From Coriobacteriia bacterium (GTDB taxonomy: Bacteria; Actinomycetota; Coriobacteriia; Anaerosomatales; JAENZW01): a DNA stretch of 33,586 bases. The stretch covers positions 1-33,586 of the forward strand of contig JAOUET010000003.1 of assembly GCA_029858605.1 (NCBI GenBank), written 5' to 3'. Numbering within the stretch: position 1 is the first letter of the stretch; the number at the start of each line of letters is the position of its first letter. The notes beneath the pieces were generated by a model. That model saw nothing but the letters and a program-made list of their open reading frames with translations, had not been told where the DNA came from and made no database searches. A program made the translations under genes and the position numbers. This document shows, piece after piece, positions 12,203 to 19,362 of this stretch.

Positions 12203-12303
12203 CCGGCCCCGCGCCTAGAGGACGCGAGGCCGGGAGATGACTGCTGCCTGAGGCAGCACCGGAGGGGATGAGGCTCCGGGATGGATGGTCGGCGCAAGCG
12301 CCG
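12203..12303 (-). terminator. Array of four hairpins after the late operon
   Basis: In order of transcription: CGGCGC-AA-GCGCCG (12290-12303), CCGGAG-9-CTCCGG (12259-12279), TGCTGCC-3-GGCAGCA (12242-12258), and CCGGCC/CGCG paired with CGCG/GGCCGG with one mismatch (12203-12233). All are perfect or nearly so, and the second and third are directly adjacent. The last late gene ends 30 bases before. There is no clear U-run, so simple intrinsic termination is not assured; RNA stabilisation or an origin/packaging role is also possible. Confidence 0.6.
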
Positions 12304-12332
12304 GTCGGCTCGGGAATCCTACCGGCTCGGCA

Positions 12333-13748
12333 TCACGAGATCAACGCATCCGCGACGGTGACGTTCGTCCCGGTTCCGCTCGGCAGGAAGATCCCGCTCT
12401 CGTACAGGCCGAACATGCGGTCGAGCTCGAGGTTCATCTCGCCGACCGTGTTGTTCGAGATCGCGACCGTCGCGAGATCGCCGCGACGGCTATCCGTCGA
12501 GCCTGCCACGATCGCGACACCAGGACCGCCGGCCGCGAGTCGCTGCATCTCGCAGACCGTTACCTCGTCGATGAGGATCGAGCCGGTCGCGGTGAGCGCC
12601 GTCGTCAACTCGATGACGAGGTCGGTCTCGTCTGGAATGTTGACCGGCGAGACGACCGCGAAGCCGTGCCTGACGTAGGACGTTGTCAGGCTACCCCAGG
12701 CGACCGAGACCGTCATCGAGCCGAGCACCGTATCGGTCTGATCGCGGAACGAGATTCGCAGCGTGCCGGCAACCGCGGTCCCTTCCTGCCGAAGCCACGC
12801 CGAGAGCAGGTAGAGCGTGTCGCCCTTGAGCTTGCCGTAGGTTCCGCTCCCGTAGTTCATCCGCTGTCGGACCTTCGTCAGCGTCGAGCCGTCGCCGATG
12901 AACTTCAACGCGTACGATCCGCGCTGGGCGGTCGTGCTGCTCGCCACGTGAGTCGTCGCCGTGCCGGTCACGAGTTCCCAGCTCACCGGCACGTCGGACG
13001 CGAATACCTCGAAGTCGCTGTTCGTGAGCAGGTTCAGGCCGGGCGAGCCTCCGGCGTCCTGATCGCCGCAGGTCGCGGTCATCCGCATTGCGGTCCCGCT
13101 GCCGGCTCGCCATCGCCGATCGAGGTTCGGGAACGAACGGTCGCCAGTCACGGTCCAGACCTCGGAGCCGCTGGCGACGCCGGCGGTCTTCGTGTCCTCG
13201 GCGCATGAGAACGTCAGCGTCTCGGCCCGGAGGTACGGCTGGCCTGCGACCTTCGTCGCGAATACCACGTTGTTCTTGATGATCTTTGGAGCCTCGTCCG
13301 AGACGATGACGACCGCGTTCCCGGTGTTCGCCGCGTTGTACGAGGTCGCTCCGATCGTGAAGGACGACACCGCAACCTTCTCGCCGTCTCGGTTCATCTG
13401 AAACGCGAGCTCGCGCATCGCCTCGGGTACGGTCTTGGTCGGGAGCTTCGTGTCGGCGTCGACCATCTCGATGAGCGTCCGCTCGGCTGCGGCCTTGATG
13501 CCGACCAGCGTCCCGAGGCTGGCGTCGGCGACGATGTCCTCGTTGGCGACGGCCTGCACGAGATCGGTCGCCATCGGAAGCGTTCCGGTCGTCGAGGCGA
13601 ACACCGAGTAGATCGTGCGGACGCCGCTGGTCGCGGTCGCCGAGGTCGGCGCGATCGCCTGCTGATGCGTCCGGATCGTCTTCGCCAGGCCGAAGAGCTT
13701 CCCGAGACGCGTGAAGAGACCGCCGGTTCCCGTGAGCGTGACTGCCAT
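12333..13748 (-). CDS. Tail-associated virion protein with a carbohydrate-binding-like module
   Basis: A 471-residue protein, last gene of the late operon. Residues about 235-400 (LNLLTNSDFEVFASDVPVSW, then RGSYALKFIGDGST, LYLLSAWLRQEGTAVAGTLR, and SILIDEVTVCEM) have the layout of CBM_4_9-type jelly-roll modules: N-x-DFE start, W near the first strand, G-Y-A-L-K-F, SAW strand and ILIDEV at the end. These bind sugars. The N-terminal 230 residues are unassigned, with strands and a helix (TVPEAMRELAFQMNRDGEKV). Its position at the end of the tail cluster suggests a tail-tip or fibre protein contacting cell-surface glycans. ATG 13748 has a weak AGG upstream. Confidence 0.7.
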   Translation of the reverse strand: MAVTLTGTGGLFTRLGKLFGLAKTIRTHQQAIAPTSATATSGVRTIYSVFASTTGTLPMATDLVQAVANEDIVADASLGTLVGIKAAAERTLIEMVDADTKLPTKTVPEAMRELAFQMNRDGEKVAVSSFTIGATSYNAANTGNAVVIVSDEAPKIIKNNVVFATKVAGQPYLRAETLTFSCAEDTKTAGVASGSEVWTVTGDRSFPNLDRRWRAGSGTAMRMTATCGDQDAGGSPGLNLLTNSDFEVFASDVPVSWELVTGTATTHVASSTTAQRGSYALKFIGDGSTLTKVRQRMNYGSGTYGKLKGDTLYLLSAWLRQEGTAVAGTLRISFRDQTDTVLGSMTVSVAWGSLTTSYVRHGFAVVSPVNIPDETDLVIELTTALTATGSILIDEVTVCEMQRLAAGGPGVAIVAGSTDSRRGDLATVAISNNTVGEMNLELDRMFGLYESGIFLPSGTGTNVTVADALIS

Positions 13749-13757
13749 GCGACTAGC

Positions 13758-14006
13758 CTACCAATGTCCTTTCGGGCATCGCTCGGAAGCGATGCGCCAC
13801 TTGGCCGAGAGGAAGCAGCCGCAGCCGCCTTTCGCGAGGTCGCAGCGGCTCGGCCGCTCGAGGTAGCAGCCGGACGGGCAAGCCTCGCAGATCGCGATGC
13901 GTCGAGCGACTTCCGCCGGCTCGGCCGGCTCGACTCTCGCGACCGCCTTCGCGATGCCGATCGCGCCGCCGACCGCTCGCAGCATCAGGCCGGGCCGATC
14001 GCTCAT
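13758..14006 (-). CDS. Small cysteine-rich, probably zinc-binding tail-region protein
   Basis: An 82-residue protein. ATG 14006 overlaps the upstream stop (ATGA); the open frame to 14126 is shadow of the previous gene. Seven cysteines occur in the last 40 residues: ICEACPSGCYLERPSRCDLA, then GGCGCFLSAKWRIASERC. The CxxC, CxC spacing suggests a zinc ribbon. The N-terminal half is helical (GLMLRAVGGAIGIAKAVARV). It follows another very cysteine-rich protein. Function unknown; it may assist assembly of that partner. Confidence 0.65.
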   Translation of the reverse strand: MSDRPGLMLRAVGGAIGIAKAVARVEPAEPAEVARRIAICEACPSGCYLERPSRCDLAKGGCGCFLSAKWRIASERCPKGHW

Positions 14007-14812
14007 GTGACATGCACCGTCCCAGGCGACCATATGAGCGTCTCGTTCGCGGCTTGGTACGTCTGCACGTTGAACGGCAGGTAGTCGCCGACGCGTGACC
14101 GGTAGTCGATTCGGCCATCGGCGCAATATGCGACCTGCGGACCCAAGTACAGCACGCCGCTCGCGTCCGGCGTGCCGACTCGACTCACGCCGCCAGTTCC
14201 GCTCCCTGGATCGTTGTGGCAGTAGTCGTAGCCGCTCGACGCGTAGCAGCCGTCACGAATGATCCCGAGGAACCGGATCGGCAGCACGACGTACCAACGT
14301 CCCGCGGTCGGACCTTGCGACGCGGTGTCGGCTCCGAACTCGACGATCGGCACGAACTGCACGTCGCAGACGCCTCCGCTCGCCGTGAGTTCGCCGATTC
14401 CCGAAAGGCACTGATACGCACCGCAGAAGTCCGGCGCTACCTGCTGGCAGGTGTAGAACTGTCCTGAGCCGGGCGGATCTTGCCATTGACACGCACACGG
14501 GCAGTTATAGAAGCCTGTCCCGAGGTTCGCCACGGCTTCGAGTTCGATCCCACACTCGCCGCACGGCGCGAACGGATTCGGATCTGTCCTCGTGATCCGA
14601 CCTCGGCCGACCTGGCCGGAATCGATCGTCGTCTGCCCGTAGCACGGACAGATGAAGTTCGGCACGTCAGGCAGGCACTCGCACGGGTTGAACAGGATCT
14701 GGAACGATCCGCTCCAGTAGATGCCGAACTCGGTCACGCCCGGCTCGCAGCAAGGCGAGCCGCACGGGTTCGCGCCGCAGCAGCACGCCATCGCCGCGAC
14801 GATGGCAGACAT
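14003..14812 (-). CDS. Very cysteine-rich tail-region virion protein
   Basis: A 269-residue protein with 22 cysteines, many in short clusters: ACCCGANPCGSPCC near the N-terminus, PCEC, ICPC, PCGEC and NCPCAC in the first 120 residues, then isolated ones up to about residue 235. The remainder is rich in Tyr, Gly and beta strands (GRWYVVLPIRFLGIIRDGCY; GDYLPFNVQTYQAANETLIW). There is no signal peptide. The clusters could bind zinc or form disulfides in the extracellular virion. The gene starts in a TGATG overlap. Its place in the late operon after the tape measure indicates a tail-tip component; I do not recognise the family. Confidence 0.65.
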   Translation of the reverse strand: MSAIVAAMACCCGANPCGSPCCEPGVTEFGIYWSGSFQILFNPCECLPDVPNFICPCYGQTTIDSGQVGRGRITRTDPNPFAPCGECGIELEAVANLGTGFYNCPCACQWQDPPGSGQFYTCQQVAPDFCGAYQCLSGIGELTASGGVCDVQFVPIVEFGADTASQGPTAGRWYVVLPIRFLGIIRDGCYASSGYDYCHNDPGSGTGGVSRVGTPDASGVLYLGPQVAYCADGRIDYRSRVGDYLPFNVQTYQAANETLIWSPGTVHVT

Positions 14813-15117
14813 CAGGCCGGCACTCCGTGAAACGTGACGGTGACGCCGGCCGCGTCTGCCTTGCCGCGAATCACGTCGCCCTCGTACATCGGGAACCGCG
14901 TCGAGTCGATGAGCGTCCCGTTCGGCGCGATCGCCACGTCGTAGAGGATCGCGTTATCCGTGCCGCTTGCCCTGCCCTGCGTGCAGTGATGCAGCCGGAC
15001 GCGTCGCGTAGCCGCGGTCGTGTTCGCGATGTAGATCGCGTGCATGACCTGCCGCGAGCCGCTCGGCACGACGTAGAGCCGCTCGTCGTTCGTCGTGAGC
15101 GCAAGACTGAGCGCCAT
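14812..15117 (-). CDS. Small beta-rich virion protein of the tail tip region
   Basis: A 101-residue protein; ATG 15117 has GGAGG six bases upstream (the frame to 15171 is shadow). It begins LALTTNDERLYVVPSGSRQV and continues MHAIYIANTTAATRRVRLHH, with DNAILYDVAIAPNGTLIDST and a closing strand AGVTVTFHGVPA. Alternating strands and GD-x-IRGKA suggest a small jelly-roll. Proteins of this size and look, with a Y-V-x-P start, occur in phage tails as fibre-adaptor or decoration proteins. No specific function is claimed. Confidence 0.65.
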   Translation of the reverse strand: MALSLALTTNDERLYVVPSGSRQVMHAIYIANTTAATRRVRLHHCTQGRASGTDNAILYDVAIAPNGTLIDSTRFPMYEGDVIRGKADAAGVTVTFHGVPA

Positions 15118-15911
15118 CAGATGCCTCCGTTCAAGAGCGTTCCGAACGTGCCAGGCGTCGGACCGATGCACTCCGGCCCGAGCGGCGACGGCGCCTCGAA
15201 GGTCCAGACGACATCACCTCGCGGATCGCTCGACAGTACGCCGACGACCGGACCTTTCACCGGACCGAGGATGCGAAGCCGCGACGGTGGATCGTCGAAC
15301 TCGAGCGGCTGGTCGTGGTTCCCGCTCAACTCGTAGACGTTGAACGCGACGCCGATCGGCTGCGTCGGGTTCGGCGACAGGAAGCCGCTCGCGTTGATGT
15401 ATTGCGGCGCGACCTCGTATCGGTACATGCCCGGCACGATCTCGCTCGTGCCGGTGATCGCGAGCAGCGACGCAGCACCGATCGCCGCCGACCGGCCGGA
15501 GAAGCAGAACAGCGGCGTACCGTCCTTCGCCATCATTCGGAAGAGGATCACGGTCTCGCCGACCGCGGCAGTTCCGCCGAGCTGGATCGCACGTCCTGCC
15601 GGCGAGTCGCCGAACTTGGTCGCCTGCTTTCCTCTCTCGGCGATCTCGATCCGCTTACGTTTCGCTCCCTGTCCGACCTGCACCTGCTTCCAGTTCCAGA
15701 TCCTGTAGGTGACGTTGCCCGTACCAGGCTCGAACATCTGGTCGCCAAGATCCTCGGTCAGCCGCGCGACGATCGGCCTCGGGATCTCGATGCGTTGCCG
15801 CTTCCCGTAGTCGCCGAAGCGGCCGACCATCGCGTCCGCGGCGTCGAGAGTCGCGTTCGCCTCGTCGAAGCCGAACCGGCCGACGCCTCCGCTCGTGAAC
15901 CGTACGCTCAT
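15117..15911 (-). CDS. Unknown tail-region virion protein
   Basis: A 264-residue protein. ATG 15911 overlaps the upstream stop (ATGA); the longer frame is shadow. Features: TSGGVGRFGFDEANATLDAA at the N-terminus, a basic patch (QGAKRKRIEIAERGK, about 95-110), beta-rich middle (GETVILFRMMAKDGTPLFCF) and GMYRYEVAPQYINASGFLSP. The region ending NVYELSGNHDQPLEFDDPPS looks like a folded virion domain. No enzyme motif. It sits between two other tail-tip candidates and is translated in a coupled series. Confidence 0.6.
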   Translation of the reverse strand: MSVRFTSGGVGRFGFDEANATLDAADAMVGRFGDYGKRQRIEIPRPIVARLTEDLGDQMFEPGTGNVTYRIWNWKQVQVGQGAKRKRIEIAERGKQATKFGDSPAGRAIQLGGTAAVGETVILFRMMAKDGTPLFCFSGRSAAIGAASLLAITGTSEIVPGMYRYEVAPQYINASGFLSPNPTQPIGVAFNVYELSGNHDQPLEFDDPPSRLRILGPVKGPVVGVLSSDPRGDVVWTFEAPSPLGPECIGPTPGTFGTLLNGGI

Positions 15912-16312
15912 GGGCTGAAGATCTGGAACGAGACGAACGCCTGCGTATTCGTGCCGCTCGTGATCGCCTGGGCGTAGATGTTCGTCGTCGCCGCTCGAGC
16001 GATGCACGATTCGCCGGCGTTCAGCCGGAAGAGCGATATGAGCTGCGTCATGCCGGGCGGCGCCTGCGACGTATAGCCGGTCACGCCGATCTCGATCGGA
16101 ATCGCGGTCGACAGGTTCTGGAAGTACGCGATGCCGTTCGCGGATACGTCGGTGTTCAGGTCGAGCGCCTCGGGCGTCGAGCCGATGACCTGGTTCCCGC
16201 CGGCCGAAGCCTCGCTCGCGAGATCGGCCTGGAGGGTGCTTGGCGCGAAGTAGAACTGAAAAGCGCCCTTCGCGATCTGGAGTCGATGCGTGATTGAGAT
16301 CTCGTTCGCCAT
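15908..16312 (-). CDS. Unknown tail-region virion protein
   Basis: A 134-residue protein. ATG 16312 has AAGGTG about seven bases upstream and lies 1 base after the previous stop. It begins MANEISITHRLQIAKGAFQF and is beta-rich throughout (IAYFQNLSTAIPIEIGVTGY; QTLISLF-like strands; CIARAATTNIYAQAITSGTN), ending QAFVSFQIF. The pattern resembles small tail-tip or baseplate spike proteins in this class of phage, often encoded just after larger baseplate genes. No family can be named with confidence. Confidence 0.6.
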   Translation of the reverse strand: MANEISITHRLQIAKGAFQFYFAPSTLQADLASEASAGGNQVIGSTPEALDLNTDVSANGIAYFQNLSTAIPIEIGVTGYTSQAPPGMTQLISLFRLNAGESCIARAATTNIYAQAITSGTNTQAFVSFQIFSP

Positions 16313-16313
16313 G

Positions 16314-17201
16314 TCAGGTCACCTTCAAGAAGAGCGTATCGATGTTGCGTAACTCGGTCAGGTCTGGGAACGGCTGGACGAACCGGACATCCTCGGCGGA
16401 TGACATGCCGGGCGATCCCGGTCGCGGCCCGAGCAGCGCCTCGCCGTTCATGTCGCGCATCGGAACCTGCCGCATGTGGAAGAACTGGTCGTAGACGAAC
16501 TTGTGCGCATACTGGAACTTCCGTTCCCCGATGCGGTTGACGGCCGCACCGCAGTAGAGCACGCTGCCCGGCTCGCAGTCGAGGAAGTCAGTCTCGTTCC
16601 GCTTCCAGACGAACGCGAGCAGGTTCCGCGGCTTGAACCTGCCGTCGCGGACGAGCGTGATGTTGACCTCGAACTGCCGGAGGATCATCGATACCGGGTG
16701 TCCTCCGGCGTCGATATGGGTTCCTCCGATGTTGAGCTGATCCGGGATTCCGCGAGCGTGCCGGCCGCCCGTAGCGCACTGCGCGATTATGGTCGCCCTG
16801 TCGAATGCGCGCCACGTGTCGACGTGCGACGCCGAGAGCGACGCGTTGACCTCGATGTATCCGTGAACGGCCGCATCGGTCGGCTCGTCCGGCGCCGGCG
16901 GCGGCGGTTGAACGATCGTTCCGCCTCCGGTGACCTCCTGATATTCCCAGGTCACCGACCATAGGTCGTTCTGCCCGTCGACGCGTGCGATGCTCCAGTC
17001 GGTCGCTCCGAGGCTCGTCGTGCCTGGGAACGGCTCGCCGAAGTACGGCAGACCGTACGCGCCGAAGAGTTGCGAGATCTCGTTCGGCGTCGTGAGCGGC
17101 GTCGCGGAATCCCAGACATGGAACGTACGCGTCGCCTTGAGTTTGCCCTGCGTCCTCGAGACGCTTCGGCTGCCGAGCTGTTCTACGACGTTGACGCTCA
17201 C
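16314..17201 (-). CDS. Probable distal tail or baseplate protein
   Basis: A 295-residue protein directly after the tape measure gene, where siphoviruses usually encode the distal tail protein. GTG 17201 overlaps the tape measure stop (GTGA). It contains KLKATRTFHVWDSATPLTTP, DLWSVTWEYQEV, a proline run linker (about 97-106), GYIEVNASLSASHVDTWRAF and MILRQFEVNITLVRD. The beta-rich character and synteny support a tail-tip role. It does not look like the classical Dit sequence, so the call rests mainly on position. Confidence 0.6.
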   Translation of the reverse strand: MSVNVVEQLGSRSVSRTQGKLKATRTFHVWDSATPLTTPNEISQLFGAYGLPYFGEPFPGTTSLGATDWSIARVDGQNDLWSVTWEYQEVTGGGTIVQPPPPAPDEPTDAAVHGYIEVNASLSASHVDTWRAFDRATIIAQCATGGRHARGIPDQLNIGGTHIDAGGHPVSMILRQFEVNITLVRDGRFKPRNLLAFVWKRNETDFLDCEPGSVLYCGAAVNRIGERKFQYAHKFVYDQFFHMRQVPMRDMNGEALLGPRPGSPGMSSAEDVRFVQPFPDLTELRNIDTLFLKVT

Positions 17202-18109
17202 GTGATGACCGTCCCTTGGTTCCTGAGTATCTGGAGGATCTCGCGCGCGGTGAGGACGAGGTTCGCCTGGTATCCGGCCTGCTGCATCGCCGCAGTCTGC
17301 AAGCCGCGGAGGATGTTGTTCTGCGCGAAGTTGAACATGCCTCCGATGCTGGTCGTCACGGAGTTCGCGAGACCGATCCCGGCCGCGCTCGGAGCCTGCA
17401 TCGCCGCCTTCCGTCGCGCTTCCTCCTCGGCCAGCCTCGCGGCCTCGTCGGCCTGCTTCGCCCGTATCGCCTCGACATCCTGCCTCGCCTTCTCGATGAG
17501 CAGAGCTTCCCTCGCGAGATACAGGTTGCGGCTCGTCTTCGCGTCGATCTGGTCGGCCATCTCGAGCATCTCGCTGCGCAGTTGTCGCTTCTCGTATTCG
17601 AGTTGCAACTCGCGCTTCCGGATCGGGTCCATCTCCTTCTCTATGGCCAGCATGTCGCGCAGGTTGCGCACCTCAAGCGACGCCGCTTCGGTACGGTCGT
17701 CGACCTGCTGCTTCATGGCGCGGAACCGCTCCTCTTCCGCCTTGACCGCTTCGAGCACCGCATCGCGATATCCGAGCGCCTGGCCGGTCAGGACGCCGGC
17801 GAGACCGATGATCTTCAGATATGGCGTCGGAAGCATCGCCATCGCCGTACTGACGCTCGTCACGGCGTTCGCCGTCGTCGAGTAGTCGCCCTGCGTCGCG
17901 ACTGCGACCGCCGAAAGACTTCTCGCGAACTTATTCAGTACGGCCGGATCGGTCGCGGCCGCGAACGCTCGCGACAGGCCGGACCGCTGTACGGTCTGGG
18001 TCATCCTGTCCGTCGACCGCGCGACGCTCGATTCGGCCTGGCGTAGGTTGGCCTCCAGTTGCGCCAGATCCGCCGAGATGAGGACCGAGATGAATGCCGC
18101 GTCAGTCAT
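17198..18109 (-). CDS. Short tape-measure-like protein
   Basis: A 303-residue protein. The start (FISVLISADLAQLEANLRQA) is typical of tape measure proteins. Then come an Ala/Thr-rich hydrophobic region with likely membrane-active segments (VTSVSTAMAMLPTPYLKIIG, LAGVLTGQALGY), a long coiled coil (about 125-235, EEERFRAMKQQVDDRTEAAS through ARLAEEEARRKAAM) and a Gly/Asn-rich end. It lies right after the frameshifted chaperone gene, the canonical position. Tape measures set tail length and help DNA entry. At 303 residues it is far below the usual 700 or more; by the common rule of about 0.15 nm per residue, the tail would be about 45 nm. Confidence 0.75.
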   Translation of the reverse strand: MTDAAFISVLISADLAQLEANLRQAESSVARSTDRMTQTVQRSGLSRAFAAATDPAVLNKFARSLSAVAVATQGDYSTTANAVTSVSTAMAMLPTPYLKIIGLAGVLTGQALGYRDAVLEAVKAEEERFRAMKQQVDDRTEAASLEVRNLRDMLAIEKEMDPIRKRELQLEYEKRQLRSEMLEMADQIDAKTSRNLYLAREALLIEKARQDVEAIRAKQADEAARLAEEEARRKAAMQAPSAAGIGLANSVTTSIGGMFNFAQNNILRGLQTAAMQQAGYQANLVLTAREILQILRNQGTVIT

Positions 18110-18691
18110 TGAGTAGCCGCCTCATCTCGCGATCGACGGCCGCGCGACCGCCTTCGGAGTTCTCGCCACGCAGCATATCGCACACGGCGTCGCAGACCTC
18201 CGCGAACATGTCGACCGGCATTCCCAGCGGATCGCCGAAGCCGGGCGCGTGCTTCGCGACGAACGCCGCGCTTCCGATGTAGTCCGGCCGAGTCAGGTCG
18301 TCGAACTCGCCGGACCTTTGCCGTTTCCCGGTTGCGGTTCCTCGCTCATCTCGTAGCCGACCAGCCGTTGCGCCGTGCGGATGATCTCGGCCGGCGTCAT
18401 CGAGCCGAGCGCGACCTCGACATCGGTCCCGGCATTCTTGCCGGCTCGCCTGATGATCTCGGCCGCGAACTCAAGTCGCATCGTCGCCAGCAGGAGCACT
18501 ATCGCGGTCCCGCGTCGAGTCGAATGCTCGCGAAGCGCCGCGAGCCGCTGCTCGGGCATGGCCTGCGACGTGTCCAGATCCTCGAGCACGGAGCGCCGTT
18601 CCGCGTGCCATGCCTGCTCCGTCAGGTCGATCATGTCGCGGATCGTCAGGAGTCGCAGGCAGACGCCGCCTCCGATGTCTACGGTCTTCAC
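18102..18691 (-). CDS. Tail assembly chaperone fusion (gpGT type), made by -1 frameshift
   Basis: After residue 123 of the G-like frame, the ribosome can slip -1 on GGGAAAC (18323-18329) and continue in a 73-codon frame that ends at 18102, giving a 196-residue fusion. The extension contains GEFDDLTRPDYIGSAAFVAK, PLGMPVDMFAEVCDAVCDML and AAVDREMRRLLND, which reads as genuine protein. It has no start of its own and overlaps the tape measure start by 8 bases. In siphoviruses the G and GT products bind the tape measure and recruit tail tube subunits; only a small fraction of translation yields GT. Confidence 0.8.
18282..18329 (-). promoter_or_regulatory. Programmed -1 ribosomal frameshift signal
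   Basis: The heptamer G-GGA-AAC (18323-18329), in the correct zero frame for Pro-Gly-Asn, is a canonical slippery sequence. Seven bases later a stem begins: GTCCGGC (18309-18315) pairs with GCCGGAC (18282-18288). Inside it GAGT pairs with ACTC with one bulged G, giving about 11 bp and an 11-base loop. The spacer length is in the range that stimulates slippage. Confidence 0.82.
18293..18691 (-). CDS. Tail assembly chaperone (gpG type)
   Basis: A 132-residue protein, GTG 18691, overlapping the previous stop as GTGA. It has a G-like start (VDIGGGVCLRLLTIRDMIDL) and helical body (AALREHSTRRGTAIVLLLAT; RLEFAAEIIRRAGKNAGTDV; MTPAEIIRTAQRLVGYEM). The end (EEPQPGNGKGPASSTT) is polar and covers the slippery site. 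Position between tail tube and tape measure genes is diagnostic. Confidence 0.78.
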   Translation of the reverse strand: MKTVDIGGGVCLRLLTIRDMIDLTEQAWHAERRSVLEDLDTSQAMPEQRLAALREHSTRRGTAIVLLLATMRLEFAAEIIRRAGKNAGTDVEVALGSMTPAEIIRTAQRLVGYEMSEEPQPGNGKGPASSTT

Positions 18692-18942
18692 TTCGTGAGC
18701 CTCCCTCGGTTCTCGACGTGCATCTCGGCGACCGAGCCGAACGCATGCACGCGTCGCCGTAGCCTAACGTCGACAAGTTGTCGCGTCCTGTTCCGCCAGC
18801 CGACGACATGCCGAACGCGCTCGAGCGCCTCGGACTCGCTGAGATGCGGCGAGATTCCAAGTCGAGATCGCGTGCCGTCGCTGAACACGACCTCCGCGAT
18901 CCAGTCGTCTGGCGTGAGTACCGTCGTCGGCCAGAGCCTCAA
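18688..18942 (-). CDS. Small tail-region protein with a TTG start
   Basis: An 84-residue protein. TTG 18942 overlaps the tail tube stop as TTGA, and the open frame further upstream is shadow. It begins RLWPTTVLTPDDWIAEVVFS and continues DGTRSRLGISPHLSESEALE, then VRHVVGWRNRTRQLVDVRLR and VHAFGSVAEMHVENRG. Strand-helix-strand order suggests a compact domain. The place between tail tube and chaperone genes is often filled by small tail proteins. Non-ATG start and coupling would keep its level below the tail tube protein. Confidence 0.55.
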   Translation of the reverse strand: MRLWPTTVLTPDDWIAEVVFSDGTRSRLGISPHLSESEALERVRHVVGWRNRTRQLVDVRLRRRVHAFGSVAEMHVENRGRLTK

Positions 18943-19361
18943 GTCTCGTCCCAAGTCTCGGTCGGAACCGCGCCGCCTGCTAGCGCCCAGTTGAACGATA
19001 TCGCAGCCTCGCCGGTCTTGGTGCTGCTGAGCGCGACCTCGGAAATGATTGCCGTCATCGACATCGTACAAGCGGTCGCAGCCGTAGCCGCGCCGCTGCC
19101 GCGAGCGTGCAGGTAGATCGCGTTTCCGTCCGTCTGCCAGTTCGTGACGTTGATGCCCGGCTTATTGCTCGCGGCATCCGCAAGCATGAAGCCGCCGGCC
19201 GAGCCGTTCGCGTCCCAGACGCCGAGCTTCCGACGCCGACCGGCATCGCCGAAGCCGGTGATGTCCGAGACCTGTCGCGAGAACGTGCCGTTCCAGGTGT
19301 TGAACTGCGCGAAGTGCGAGCCAAGATGTACGCCGCCGTCATTGCCAACGAGGTAGCCCAT
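18939..19361 (-). CDS. Major tail (tube) protein
   Basis: A 140-residue protein; ATG 19361 has AAGGG about nine bases upstream. The sequence (VHLGSHFAQFNTWNGTFSRQ, VSDITGFGDAGRRRKLGVWD, ANGSAGGFM, AIYLHARGSGAATA, CTMSMTAIISEVALSSTKTG, AAISFNWALAGGAVPTETWD) has the features of short tail tube proteins: an N-terminal W-x-x-x-x-SR segment, a GF-x-D loop, a G-x-x-GG-F strand and an I-x-F-x-W-x-L-x-G close. Position between the tail completion gene and the chaperones supports this. It should be among the most abundant virion proteins. Confidence 0.75.
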   Translation of the reverse strand: MGYLVGNDGGVHLGSHFAQFNTWNGTFSRQVSDITGFGDAGRRRKLGVWDANGSAGGFMLADAASNKPGINVTNWQTDGNAIYLHARGSGAATAATACTMSMTAIISEVALSSTKTGEAAISFNWALAGGAVPTETWDET

Positions 19362-19362
19362 G

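Larger units (their letters stand above)
11978..12332. other. Sole large intergenic region: early promoter side and late-operon end
   Basis: These 355 bases hold no supportable gene on either strand. The half next to the early operon has a promoter (12038-12065) and GACAGG boxes at 12029, 12058 (inverted), 12098 and 12160. The half next to the late operon has four consecutive hairpins (12203-12303). The middle is less GC-rich than the rest (around 12080-12125, with CCTAGA and CTAGAA). It separates the last late gene from the first early gene, so it is the natural place for regulation, a replication origin or a packaging signal. Confidence 0.8.
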
